Shown here: positions 54,490 through 64,000 of the stretch, in pieces | Position numbering within the stretch: position 1 is the first letter of the stretch | Layout of the letters: each line of letters starts with the position of its first letter | Source of the DNA: Trichoplusia ni | Lineage: Eukaryota > Arthropoda > Insecta > Lepidoptera > Noctuidae | Assembly (NCBI RefSeq): GCF_003590095.1 | Contig: NC_039498.1 | Span: forward strand, 4,216,001-4,280,000 | Length of the DNA: 64,000 nucleotides | Direction: 5' to 3' | Program-made: the position numbers and the translations under genes | The notes under the pieces: generated by a model | What the model was told of the DNA's origin: nothing | Seen by the model: the letters and a program-made list of their open reading frames with translations, nothing else | Database searches by the model: none

Positions 54490-54654
54490 TCATACTATAA
54501 AATATTATTTGTCACTACTTTTTTTTGCAAATAACACAAATTAATGTTTCACCTATGATTTGTTTTTATAATACAAAATCACTTTAATTTAAAAAGTCAC
54601 ATAAACAAATTGTAAAAATATAATCTACGTATCATGCTATATTATATTATTTTA

Positions 54655-55217
54655 GCTGATGTAAACATGTACTGAGTACTAAACAATACATGCGCAGTAG
54701 AAATAACAACTGCGCAGTGAGGGATCGCGGTAGACTTAACTCGCCATCTCACTCGCACTCACTCATATACATACTGCCTCGCGCTCGCTCCTACAGCTAC
54801 CCTACATGCTTGTCTGGCAAGGGGTTGGAACTATAAAAAATGTCTGGCTAATGAGGAAACATCATCTACTTATTACCCAAGTATTATTTATAAAAATCAG
54901 CTTTTATACTATAACGTAAGTTAAACTATAATTTCATGAACATTAAGGGTGTCTGGCAAGGGGTTGCCACGATGTTAAGTGTCTGGCAATGAATAACGTG
55001 ATTTTTAATAATATTCTGAAGATAATATCAAAAAATCGCACTTTATTATTTGACGAATTTAGATCGGTATTTTACACACCTTTAGTACCGTTTACCTGCC
55101 TAAGCCACTATAACCCAAACTTCATAATGGTCCATCGTTCTTACCTGTGTTGGGAGTATGCGCTGACAAACTTTCAGCTTTTATAAAATAACGAAGGTCT
55201 GGGGTTCACGGGCTCTT
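54655..55217 (-). repeat. right arm of foldback element
   Basis: Inverted copy of the left arm, with TGTCTGGC(A/T) motifs at 54,811-54,819, 54,841-54,849, 54,950-54,958 and 54,980-54,988. An extra ~43-bp segment near 54,690-54,735 (ACTGCGCAGTGAGGGATCGC) is absent from the left arm. Confidence 0.85.
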
Positions 55218-55317
55218 GCTCTATAAAGATAAAGATAAATGTGGACAACATCACATACATTGTTCTGAACCCAAAGTAAGTTGCTAAAGCACTTGTGTTA
55301 TGGAATTCAGATATAAC

Positions 55318-55456
55318 GGAGGTACCACAAACACCCAGACCCGGGACAATGTGGAAATGTGAATTTTTACATTGGCCCGACCGGGGATCGAACCCGGGAC
55401 CTCAGAGATAGCGACAACTTGAAACCGGTGCGTACGCCACTCGACCACGGAGGTCG
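55318..55456 (-). repeat. tRNA-derived SINE, family 3, intact Pol III boxes
   Basis: Minus strand: A box TGGTCGAGTGG, B box GGGTTCGATCCCCGG, then CGGGCCAATGTAAAAATTC. Both boxes match the tRNA consensus closely, so Pol III transcription is conceivable. It lies head to head with the SINE at 55,462. Confidence 0.8.
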
Positions 55457-55461
55457 TATTA

Positions 55462-55655
55462 AACGAGTGGTTGTGATCATCACGCCAAAACCACAATGCG
55501 CGAAGTGACGCCGGTTCGATCCTCGCGTCGGACAAGTATTTGTGTGATACACGAATGCTTGTTCTGAGTCTGGGTGTCTTTGTGCATGTGACTTGTATGT
55601 TTGTATAACCCCCCGCGATACAAGGATTAAATGCCTTAATACGGGAGTGCTTTTT
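55462..55655 (+). repeat. tRNA-derived SINE, family 1
   Basis: Head GAGTGGTTGTGATCATCACG, B box CGGTTCGATCCTCGCG, body CACGAATGCTTGTTCTGAGT and GGATTAAATGCCTTAATACG tail. A near full-length copy. Confidence 0.8.
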
Positions 55656-57683
55656 TTGTGATGATTTTAAGGTAATAGAGTACTTTTATTTCAACTAATA
55701 TTTTGAGATGAAAACCGCATCTCGAGTCTCGAGACACACACTAAGTTAACTCTCAGCATACTTAGTTGATTGCTGACCTTTCAAACCCACAGCAAGACAT
55801 GACCAGACGTATGATAATGATTCAAATATGGATTTTGCTCGTAAAAATTCCAAAATTTCAAAATCTCGTTAACATCGTACAGCAAACGAGCGGAAAGCAG
55901 AAGACCGAGGCAAAATTATCTTGCCTTAAACTGTCTGTGCTATGCTGTATCAAGCTGTCTTAAGCACTGTCGAATTGAATGTAGAGCCGAATACACATGT
56001 CGGAGTCTCTTAGCAAAATGATCATGCATACAGGCAATAGATTTATTCCCCCCTACATAAAAGAGAATAGCACTTGTCAAAGGGGTTAGAGTACATCGAA
56101 CATCTCGCTTGCGTGAATATAAAGCTATGCTTTCTACAATTCTGAAGAACGTTTTACTCCGGTATTCGTGCGACTGTTTCACGTGACTGCAAACAATCTG
56201 CCTTATTGCTGACAATAAAGTACTTGAAGTCAATATTGCTTTAAGCTTCCTTGCATATCTTTTAAAGCATTGTAATTCTAAAAGATTTGAAGAATTGTTG
56301 ACCAGTACAGAGACTTGCATCACTTAAAACATTTTTGACAAGAAAAAAGTCGGTTGGAATTTCGATTGTTCATCCTATTTGATAGAATGTGCTGTTAGTG
56401 CCATATCATAATCGCATTCATTCGAAAATTTAATAATTAATTAATAAAATCATCTTACATTTTAACGGTAGCCTTTTGCCGATTTTATTGAAAAATAAAC
56501 TGCCGATTTTCTGAAACAAAAAACCTTTTAAATAAGTGGACTGACAAAAATTAAATTAACATTGCACGTCATAACAAGTATCTATTTTACAACCTTAAAC
56601 CCGAATAAGATAACAATACAATGTATGATATCCAAAACGACGTATTTTTGTAGAAAAAAACTATCGAGAGAAACGTTTCTATTTTCCCATACATTTCTTC
56701 GACGCAATTCAATCACAACATTATACATACCTTTGCAATTACAATCATGGTTTATAAATAACACTATAAAATAATTATTTAATTAATTAATATAATAATA
56801 AATTATAATTTTTATATTAAAATGCCTTTCGAACGGTTTGATTTTCATTTGTCATGTCAAGGCCGCTTCATATTCAGTTAAGTTTTTATTCGCTGAATTT
56901 ATCTTTGAGTGGCCAGCATTTCAAAACTTACAAACTTTTTTGAAGCACTCAGGCGAGGAAATCCTATTTATGTTACCTGCAAATGCGATCTATGCACATA
57001 TCATGCAACATTTGATTAATTTGAAACATTTGCTGTGTTTCCTTCTCATGGGACTTAGAGAAACTTGTTCCAACAACGGAATCTCTTTATCAACAAAGTT
57101 AGCATAGCCGGAGTCTATTAGATGGGCACACAACATTCTAGTCAGCCTCCGCTGGCGCGTACCGCAGACACGATTGATCGGGTTAGCCGCGGCAGTTATC
57201 ACGTATGCTCAACCATTAATCTGTGTGTAACTCCAGCCCCCAATATGTATTTGTCAGTTGACGAACATAAACTAATGTTTGGCTAGTGGATACCTTAGCT
57301 AATTTCATGATAGGCGACGTACTAAGACCATTCCTCAACGTTGTATTTCGAGGATGATTGAAGTTCAATAGCTGTCGTCATCAGAGGCTCAACTAATGGG
57401 ATCCCGTTGACGTCAACGCAGTCAATGCCGAGAGCCAGTCATTTGTCCCTGTGTAACTGGTTCCCCTATCCATTAATCTAAGCCTGGTCATTTGATCGGT
57501 CGAAATCGATAAGGACTAATGAATGAATCTGAACGGTTTAAATAGATATGTCTTCTATTGCTAGTGTTAGCAAAATAATAATATGCGATGATTAAACAAA
57601 TTCTATTATTGTACTCGCATCGCAACCTTGCTGGTAAACAAATAAGCTGATCTTTTTTCAGTTCAATCCGGATTTTTTAACTT
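55656..57683. other. stretch with unrecognised minus-strand ORFs
   Basis: Minus ORFs at 55,940-56,323 (127 codons, Cys/Arg/Ser-rich, with a weak hydrophobic LTSAILFYVGG segment) and 56,990-57,202 (70 codons) lie in slightly GC-richer DNA than their surroundings. I recognise no family and see no convincing splice pairing. They may be decayed gene or transposon pieces, or chance. Confidence 0.25.
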
Positions 57684-57699
57684 GGGGGGGGGGGGGGGG
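57684..57699. repeat. G16 homopolymer
   Basis: Sixteen consecutive G in AT-rich DNA. The length may be a sequencing estimate. Confidence 0.9.
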
Positions 57700-57749
57700 C
57701 GTTTAAAAAGTATCATTAATGTAATTTAGATAATTTATTATGAACTTAC

Positions 57750-57811
57750 CGCCCTGTGAGATAAGTATTCAGTGTGAAAGCACACAGAAGAAACTACTGC
57801 AAGCCTGGTTC
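57750..57811 (-). other. candidate leader exon (possible SDHA exon 2)
   Basis: Acceptor GATTATTTATCAG|GAACC and a near-consensus donor, GGGCG|GTAAGTTC, enclose 62 nt. One frame is open (TRLAVVSSVCFHTEYLSHRA) and ends in phase 0, as SDHA exon A needs. Arg-containing, without acidic residues early on, it would suit a mitochondrial leader. Phase agreement alone has a one-in-three chance of being accidental. Confidence 0.2.
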
Positions 57812-58806
57812 CTGATAAATAATCGACCGAAATTGTAGTGTACCTAGTCAAAAAACGTATTTACTAATACTATAATTTTCTTCTTTGCCCTACAATATTA
57901 CATGTATTTAAAAAATAAAGCAAATTCAACATCTTTTTTTATCTCTGCAGTCAAGCGACTTCAAAAAGAGGGAGGTTTTCAATTCAACTGTTTTTTTTTT
58001 GGCCCCTGGTCCCAAAACAAATTAATAACAAGTTTGGCTTAGTAGTTTAAAAACTACTGTCTTCGTTTGTTAAAAAACGGTTTGTTACCAAAAGGAACTT
58101 ATAAATAAACTTTAAGCAACAGTTGGTACGAAAATTACATATACGTGATGGATGACCAATTTTGTATTTTCGGTTTTCTTTAGCCTATTGGAACGGAACC
58201 CAGCGTTACGAGTCACACTTGGCCGATATTTAGATACTTTACTTTAATTTATACAAACAGAAAACAAAAAATCACTGTATAAACTGATTTGGAACATCAG
58301 GGCACACCTGTCAATGTTACGTTAGTACCTCATAAATAAGTTATGAGACATGCAACGCGAATGTCTTTTACAATAGCACGTTGTGCACGTCCCCTGTCCA
58401 ATTACCACGAGGCTCGGCCGGTGACGTCACGGTGACATGCTAATCCCTGTCATTTACTTGTGTAACAACATGTTAACGTAAGTGTCTATCATGAATTGAA
58501 AGTGAAGTGCTTCGATTTATATCACGGTATTGTAGCACGAAACTGCCCTGGGCTAGCCATAGACCGAGATAAATGGAAAGAGGCTGGGATGGGAGGCTTT
58601 TGATCTGCAGTGAGATGTGCGGCATTAAGTCCGTCTTATTAACCACAATTGCACGTAAAAGTTTAAATAAATAAATTAGTCTTTCAATTCATATTATCAG
58701 TTTATTCCTGGATTTGACTATTTTGCCAGACTTCAAAGGCTCCAGCCAGCGCCATGTTTGAAATCTAACTGTATTTACTAAAGAGCACACGCAGTTACGA
58801 TAACGT

Positions 58807-58926
58807 AAGGACACCCAGACTCAAGACCAGCATTCGAGGATCACACCAACGTTTGTCCTACGCGGAGATCAAACCACGAGAGTTCACGCTGGGTGGTTTG
58901 GCATGGTAGCATGCCGGCTGGTGCGT
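58807..58926 (-). repeat. tRNA-derived SINE remnant, family 1
   Basis: Minus strand: CATGCCAAACCACC, TTTGATCTCCGCGTAGGAC and CTGGTCTTGAGTCTGGGTG segments. The B box is mutated. Confidence 0.7.
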
Positions 58927-60124
58927 CTATTATACAAATTTTTCAATGAGGACTTGAATATAAAAAAAATATTTTTATTCCTACTTACTACTTCTTTACA
59001 ACAGTATTATTGTGGGGACTAAAAACCAATTTTTGTTTTAAGGCGAAGTTGTTAACGTATATTATCAATGTAGTAGAATCTTTTATACCTAAAATTGTGA
59101 GTATTTAATTGGAGTAAGTAAGAGTTAAATAATTTTTTTATATAATACGATATTCTCCTTAGGTTGTTGTCGTTCGAACTATGAAACCTTAGTTGATCCG
59201 TGCATTGTCATGCACTTATCAGGCTTTCTCATTTCATGAACAACAACCTATGATGTAATTCTTGTCCACGTTTGTTTAGAATAATTATTTGGGACAATAA
59301 AATATTACAAAAACAAAACAAATTAACTAGTTGACTGTGGATCTATGAAAAAAAAGCAACAAAATACAGACGAATTCAGAAACTGATCCTTTTTTTAAAT
59401 TGATTGAAATGTTTGGGTTGTTTCTTCACTGGAAAATGTTGTGAAAACTTCAAGTAATTTAGCTATTGAGCTCAAATTTAATCATTAGTGCTGTTAAAAA
59501 TCTACCTACTTCTTAAGTAACTAAACTCAATTAAAACTTTCCATCCAAAGAAAACTGCCATTTTCTGAGAATCTCTGAAACTTTTCAGTGAGCGTCAGAA
59601 TTAAGATTATTTTTAATGATTGATAATTTAATTATAAAGTATCGAAACTAATTGCTAGATACTCACAATAACATAGAACAATAGCAATGACAAATTAATT
59701 TCAACCTTATTGCTGTAGTAATAAAGCACATGTCACAAATACTTCAGTAGTCAAACAAAATGAGCTCACTGAATACAGCACTGAGTGTGTAAACTGTACA
59801 GTCAGCATCAACATGATACATTTGGTAATTAAACCGCACAGTTATTCACGAGATGACAGAACGCTGACGATTCACAGCATCTCGATTAAGGGGCAGAGTA
59901 CTACGGTCCCCATGACTACCGCCGATCGATACATAACCAAAGCAACTCACCGGTAAAACATAAAGAGAACTTTGAAAGTACTCTGTTAAAACCCACAAAA
60001 GACCAGTTATTAGTCGTAAAACATGAAACTCGGTTCGCGAAACCTTAAAGAGTACTATTGAATACATCAAAGACTTTTGGCAACACTAGAAAAACAATAC
60101 TTGAAGTAGAACCCTCGTGGTCCG

Positions 60125-60132
60125 TGACGTCA
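60125..60132. promoter_or_regulatory. CRE palindrome TGACGTCA
   Basis: Full CREB/ATF palindrome in a GC-rich patch that also holds CACGCATGCGCAGACC, an NRF1-like word. This would suit a promoter for transcription starts at 60.4 kb (minus) or 60.6 kb (plus). Confidence 0.3.
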
Positions 60133-60401
60133 CCCATTGAGGGATCAACGACAGGGGCGAGGCTCGCTTCACGCATGCGCAGACCCCAGTACAAAGTGAC
60201 GCAGCTAAAATGAGCCATTTTGTGAACTTTATCCTTTCCGCTCAAACATGTTAAAATAATTCCCATTGAAAATCATAACATAAATGATATAATACATTGC
60301 TAATGTATAGAGTATTTCAGCTACGATGGTTCTATTGAGTGTGTGTGCAAAGTTTAAGTTAGAACAGTGAAGTATTCGCCTGGCGTAGCGTCGCCTACTA
60401 C

Positions 60402-60438
60402 CGGCTGACAGACACAGCAGGCGTACTACCGAGGTCAT
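60402..60438 (-). other. candidate start exon with mitochondrial-leader-like peptide
   Basis: ATG at 60,438 gives MTSVVRLLCLSA and meets a moderate donor, GCCG|GTAGTA, in phase 1. That is the phase needed by the exon candidate at 57,750-57,811. The longer unspliced frame continues with an Arg-rich stretch (SRRRYARRILH), also leader-like. No transcript evidence is available. Confidence 0.15.
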
Positions 60439-60642
60439 ATACGTTACTAGAACAATATTATGTCAAATAATGTTTGTTTTTTTTCAGCTTCTTAATTTAG
60501 ATGAGTTTATTTTGAATTGAATGATGAATGGTCAATAGTAAAGTATAAATAATTCTGGAAAAATATTTCTGTTTAATTGAAAATTCTTGAGTAAAATTTG
60601 TGAGAAAAGCGAATAAATAAAATAAGTGCCCTATAAGTGTTG

Positions 60643-60701
60643 ATGGACGAAGTGTATGGCACTGGGATTTATTGTGGCGAAGCAGTTTTGACGACGAGTA
60701 G
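60643..60701 (+). other. candidate first coding exon
   Basis: ATG at 60,643 encodes MDEVYGTGIYCGEAVLTTS and runs into a consensus donor, GAGTAG|GTGAGT. TATAAAT lies at 60,544-60,550. Product unknown; no second exon was seen. Confidence 0.25.
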
Positions 60702-62189
60702 GTGAGTACCTTAAATAATAATACATTAAGACTATTCTGAACTAAAAAGTACTGTATGAGTCTCAAAGGTGTTTTAAAACTATTACGAAAAGTCAAAAAC
60801 AGAAAAGCGATTAAGGATTTAATTGATAAACATTGACAAACAAACACGTGTTCCTAGTACTCGATAAACGACGGTGTACGACAATTACTCTCCGGGTTTC
60901 GTGGAATCGCTCGATATTTCAACGTATTAAGGGTGAGTTCCACTAACATAGCAATATGCTGCGAACACGCGACGATTTAATTATTACCTTAAACCTTTTG
61001 ATTGCGACTGTACACTACACAGTACATTTTAGTTCAGGTTATAAATAGACTACTATTATGAATAGTTTTGATATTATACTTTCTATTGTCGACCGTCGGC
61101 GGTTATTAATTAAAATTTACTATTGACAATGTCGTGTTCGACAATTTTACGAACGATTACATTAATTAGGGACTACTTTGAAAGTACGTTTTTTACGGTT
61201 TTTGCGGTTGTTCAGTACTATTGAACTCGTTTAAAGAGCCAACTATTGTGTTCGGATTACGTTCGGCAAGTGAAAAGTGGAACAAGACATTACGTGGCTA
61301 TTTATCAAGATTTTATCATGCAGTACATACTTGAAACATTGTACTAGGATTTTAAATCTTATGTCGAACTGTACAAGGACGGTTTTTCCTTGTAAATAAT
61401 GTGGCTACAAAGTTCAACTTTTTGTACTAATAAAAATTGTATTTGAGTATCAATGACTATGAATAAAAATCTCAAACATGCTATATTGTTTTACTGTAAT
61501 AAATCGTTACCTCATCCTCACATCAAATTTCTGAGATACCGCGTACCGCGTGCGGGGTCTGAGCACGAACTAATTGCAAGGCAGTCGTTGCTTGACTGCT
61601 CGTTGAGAGACCAACAGCAAGCGTCTCCGTTTTAAGCCCGCAATGTATAGGAGTTTATTGTACTATATCGCACCCTTTAATAGTTTCTGCTGCTAATGTT
61701 GAGCTACGAAACCGATGTGGGTATAATACTATTTATTATTCATGGAAAATTTAATAATTTATCATTATAATTATTCAATCAAACCAACCTAGGTACATTA
61801 TATCTTAGTAACATGATTCGTGTTCTTTCATTTCATACATTAGCTGAGCTGAAATTTCAGTGAATGGAAAAAGTATACAAAAAATGATTTACCACAATTA
61901 TTTAAGAAAGTAACATTATGTTGCAATTTGCTTTATCAAAAACACATATTGAATGATAACTCTATACTACTAACATATATTATTATATGCAAACGTAAAA
62001 ACAAAAATTACTTCATATCTAATGATTTTGCCAGTAAATTTAAGAATTACCCCCAATCAGTCCTCTATGAGAGACATTTTTCGAGCTTTTTCTACCATAC
62101 ATACAAAGAAACGGTGAATATTAATATAAAAGGGCAGTATTTTCTGCAAATAAAAAAAAATACGAAGTCTATTTACACCTTTGGTTTAT
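60702..62189. other. non-coding stretch
   Basis: A GC-richer patch at 61,530-61,640 (CCGCGTACCGCGTGCGGGG, then CGTTGAGAGACC) looks like a 5' exon on one strand. On the minus strand GATGAG|GTAACG near 61,510 would serve as donor. A second donor-like GGGTGAGTT lies at 60,930. Otherwise AT-rich. Confidence 0.35.
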
Positions 62190-62352
62190 CTAGCTTTCAA
62201 TAGATACGTACAATATGTATATTGCAGTTTTCCAAAATGAATCTTCTTTTTTAATTAAAAGAGTTCCGTTCTGCGTTTGCAGCCGCTCCACGTTCACTTC
62301 GCCCAATGGCCCTAGCGCGTTGATGGTCAAAGTACTAAATGATTGACCTTCA
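62190..62352 (-). CDS. candidate coding exon, unknown product
   Basis: Acceptor TTTACTCTTTTAG|TGAAGG, then an open frame of 53 codons: EGQSFSTLTINALGPLGE, VNVERLQTQNGTLLIKKEDS, and on to a TAG. The GC-rich first half (62,280-62,335) with protein-like composition stands out from its AT-rich flanks. A donor after GGGCGAA (GTGAAC) is also possible, in which case only the first half is exon. Family not recognised. Confidence 0.35.
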
Positions 62353-63374
62353 CTAAAAGAGTAAATTTATTTTACGCTTGGAATATTACTAACATTCATC
62401 AACTGGTACCGGGATAACCTAGCATCTACGATATCTTAATTCAAAAGTTCGATAAGATCGGCGTACCGGCTCGTTTTGGTGAATTCTAATATTTAAACCT
62501 AAGATAACCAGTATGTATTTAAAGTTTTACAATAACAGGAATAAGCTCATATTTTTTTTAACAAAAGATATATTTTTTTTGCTTGGACAATGGCTAATTT
62601 TGTATGAGGGCTGGTGCTGAGTAATTTGTTCACATAGTGCATTTCTTTCCTTGGAACATCACTAATATTCCATTTAAAGTACATAAAATTTCATGGGCTC
62701 GAGGAAAACAATCTCTTATTTAAATATTTATCTCAAAAAACAATGTACAAATCAACTATTGAATAGTCATTGTGCGATGCGTTAAAAAAAACACAAATAC
62801 CGTTTTTTTCTTGGGACAAAATATATTTCATTGTTCGTGTTAATACTACAGAACCATATATATTATTTTTACCTATCTCACATTCATAGAGAGTACTAAA
62901 TACTTAAGCCAAATCTTGGCTTAATCTCCTGTACCGGTTCATAAAAAAATACACATTGAGTTCTACATCAACATCTACACGATGTCCAATTGTAAAGTTT
63001 TGCAATAGGTACACTTTTTCTGATAAAGTATTTCCTAAAGTTTCGGTTTCACTGATCACGTGTTTTCACGAGAAAAGCAAAAAAAAAAATAACCGAGTGG
63101 TTACACGCGCGGAAACCTCACCTTAAATCACGTGGCGTTTCACAATAAAGTAACGTGCGCAGAAGTAAAACCATTGTGAAAAAAATAAAATTTCACAATT
63201 TTTTTTTTGTTATAAAATTTATTATGTACCTTTCACGTTTACTTTGAAGTTCGAGTTATTGTTTAAACTTCTCTTTATCGAAGAAAACCTTAGATTGTTT
63301 CCAAACATTTTTTTTTTGTAATTTTATTTTCATTGTTTAATTGAAGGGCACGTGAGGTAGTTCATTTCGGCGGG
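62353..63374. other. AT-rich non-coding stretch
   Basis: No feature seen; several poly-A and poly-T runs. Confidence 0.5.
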
Positions 63375-63410
63375 TATAAAATGATTGGTGAAACAAATTT
63401 TTTTGGCAGT
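63375..63410 (+). promoter_or_regulatory. candidate TATA/initiator core promoter
   Basis: GGGTATAAAA (TATAAAA at 63,375-63,381) is followed by GGCAGTTC with A at 63,408, 33 bp from the TATA start. This is close to ideal arthropod spacing. A second TATAAAA lies at 63,438-63,444. Confidence 0.4.
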
Positions 63411-63657
63411 TCTTTTTGGGACGACGTATTAGGAGGTTATAAAAACTGGAACTTTTGTTCAATCGCTGTTGGTACTAAGTGCATACCTGTAATCAAGTAT
63501 CAAATTGTTCGTAGTATAAACGCGGTTTAGTCATTCATTATTACTACCTTCAAGAGTAGTATTTTACTTTCAACGCTATAGCGTGTGTAAGCTTTTGTTG
63601 CTTTCACATCAACTTAAAGCTATTATAGAGCGGTAGGTAGGTACATTTTTTCAAGTG

Positions 63658-63681
63658 ATGGGTTTATTCCAACGATTGATG
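63658..63681 (+). other. candidate short first coding exon
   Basis: ATG at 63,658 encodes MGLFQRLM and stops at a consensus donor, GATG|GTGAGT, in phase 0. Downstream of the TATA/initiator pair this resembles insect genes whose first exon codes for only a few residues. The rest of the gene would lie beyond the window. Confidence 0.3.
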
Positions 63682-63962
63682 GTGAGTACTTACTATAACT
63701 TAATGTGGCTTGCTAATTATTAGGCTTTTTTTACGTCCTTGTATATATACGTTTCAGTCGTTTACCTTGTATTGTTTTACTCGGAACATTATTTTTCAAG
63801 ATAGCAATCTCAGAAGTAGAATACGATCAACAGAATAGTTGCAGCTTAAAAACAACAAAACTTATAACATACCTTGGGCACGTCTATTCAAAGCTAGAAT
63901 TATGAGTACCATATAACTGATAAATATATTTATTCTTAATACATACACAATAGAGATAAAAT

Positions 63963-64000
63963 ACACCCAGACGCAGAAAAAAAATGATCGTGATCATCAC
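63963..64000 (-). repeat. SINE family 1 piece cut by the window edge
   Basis: ACACCCAGACGCAG joins almost directly to GATCGTGATCATCAC, the family's body and head with the middle missing. Confidence 0.45.

Larger units (their letters stand above)
53188..55217. mobile_element. 2.03-kb foldback element with ~0.5-kb inverted arms
   Basis: The left arm begins AAGAGCCCGTGAACCCCAGA, and the right end is its exact complement at 55,201-55,217 (GGGGTTCACGGGCTCTT). The arms run roughly 53,188-53,720 and 54,655-55,217. They are almost identical over their outer 470 bp; nearer the centre the right arm has an extra ~43 bp. Each arm contains four (T/A)GCCAGACA motifs and a GAGCGAGCGCGAGGCAGT block. The centre is AT-rich and holds a THAP-like peptide start and a Helitron 3' end. 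No clear target duplication is seen. The THAP trace hints at the P superfamily; that is inference. Confidence 0.85.
57812..60401. other. non-coding stretch with SINE and CRE-type motif
   Basis: Contains the SINE at 58,807-58,926, a TGACGTCA palindrome at 58,422-58,429 within a GC-richer segment, and another at 60,125-60,132 near a GCATGCGCA NRF1-like motif (about 60,173). A microexon-like acceptor/donor pair near 59,950-59,985 on the minus strand is too short to judge. Confidence 0.4.

Noticed and set aside
55384..55447. tRNA gene at the A/B boxes
   Set aside because: The sequence between the boxes does not form a complete cloverleaf and continues into a SINE body.
55940..56323. 127-codon minus ORF considered as a gustatory receptor exon
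   Set aside because: Lacks the C-terminal TYxxxxxQF signature and clear membrane helices; not assigned.
60497..60847. 116-codon minus ORF
   Set aside because: Hydrophobic, AT-driven, and overlaps a plus-strand exon candidate with a better splice signal.
1..64000. CRISPR arrays, operons or prokaryotic genes
   Set aside because: No regularly spaced identical repeats, no ribosome-binding-site-driven gene clusters; introns and SINEs show a eukaryotic genome.

Overview
The window looks like nuclear DNA from a moth or butterfly, probably a noctuoid. It is AT-rich and sparse in genes, and its multi-exon genes have consensus GT/AG introns. The repeats are of lepidopteran type: tRNA-derived SINEs, small Helitrons ending CTAG, Penelope-like remnants and a repeat ending in a GTTGGGAAAAGGCTAGG tail. 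The clade call is inference from remembered repeat families; no rRNA, mitochondrial or prokaryotic sequence was seen.

Two protein genes are certain, both on the minus strand. At 16.3-19.0 kb lies an uninterrupted 903-codon gene for DRC11/IQCA1, the AAA-domain subunit of the ciliary nexin-dynein regulatory complex. At 44.0-51.8 kb lies a succinate dehydrogenase flavoprotein gene (SDHA type). Eleven exons join in frame to 625 residues, from just before the FAD-binding glycine motif to the stop. The protein is clearly diverged yet keeps every active-site residue I can place. Its mitochondrial leader must lie on one or more exons above 51.8 kb; I offer a speculative pair.

A third gene is represented by one convincing internal exon of 124 codons (28,864-29,237, minus, product unrecognised). 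A GC-rich 5' exon with a good donor at 38,018 (minus) may belong to it. Weaker first-exon, promoter or small-exon candidates are listed at about 1.4, 4.1, 15.3, 20.4, 26.9, 31.6, 41.9, 57.8, 60.4, 60.7, 62.3 and 63.4 kb.

Mobile elements fill much of the rest. The most striking is a 2.03-kb foldback element (53,188-55,217) with roughly 0.5-kb inverted arms, four copies of an (T/A)GCCAGACA motif in each arm, and a THAP-like peptide start in its centre. Next to it lies a Penelope-like GIY-YIG remnant bounded by inverted copies of its own terminal repeat. Also present are a TA-flanked MITE upstream of the DRC11 gene, a complete 272-bp Helitron, a broken non-LTR retrotransposon inside an SDHA intron, and a head-to-head SINE pair. 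A 1-kb assembly gap lies at 40,204-41,203. The remaining AT-rich sequence is intergenic or intronic and shows nothing I can name.
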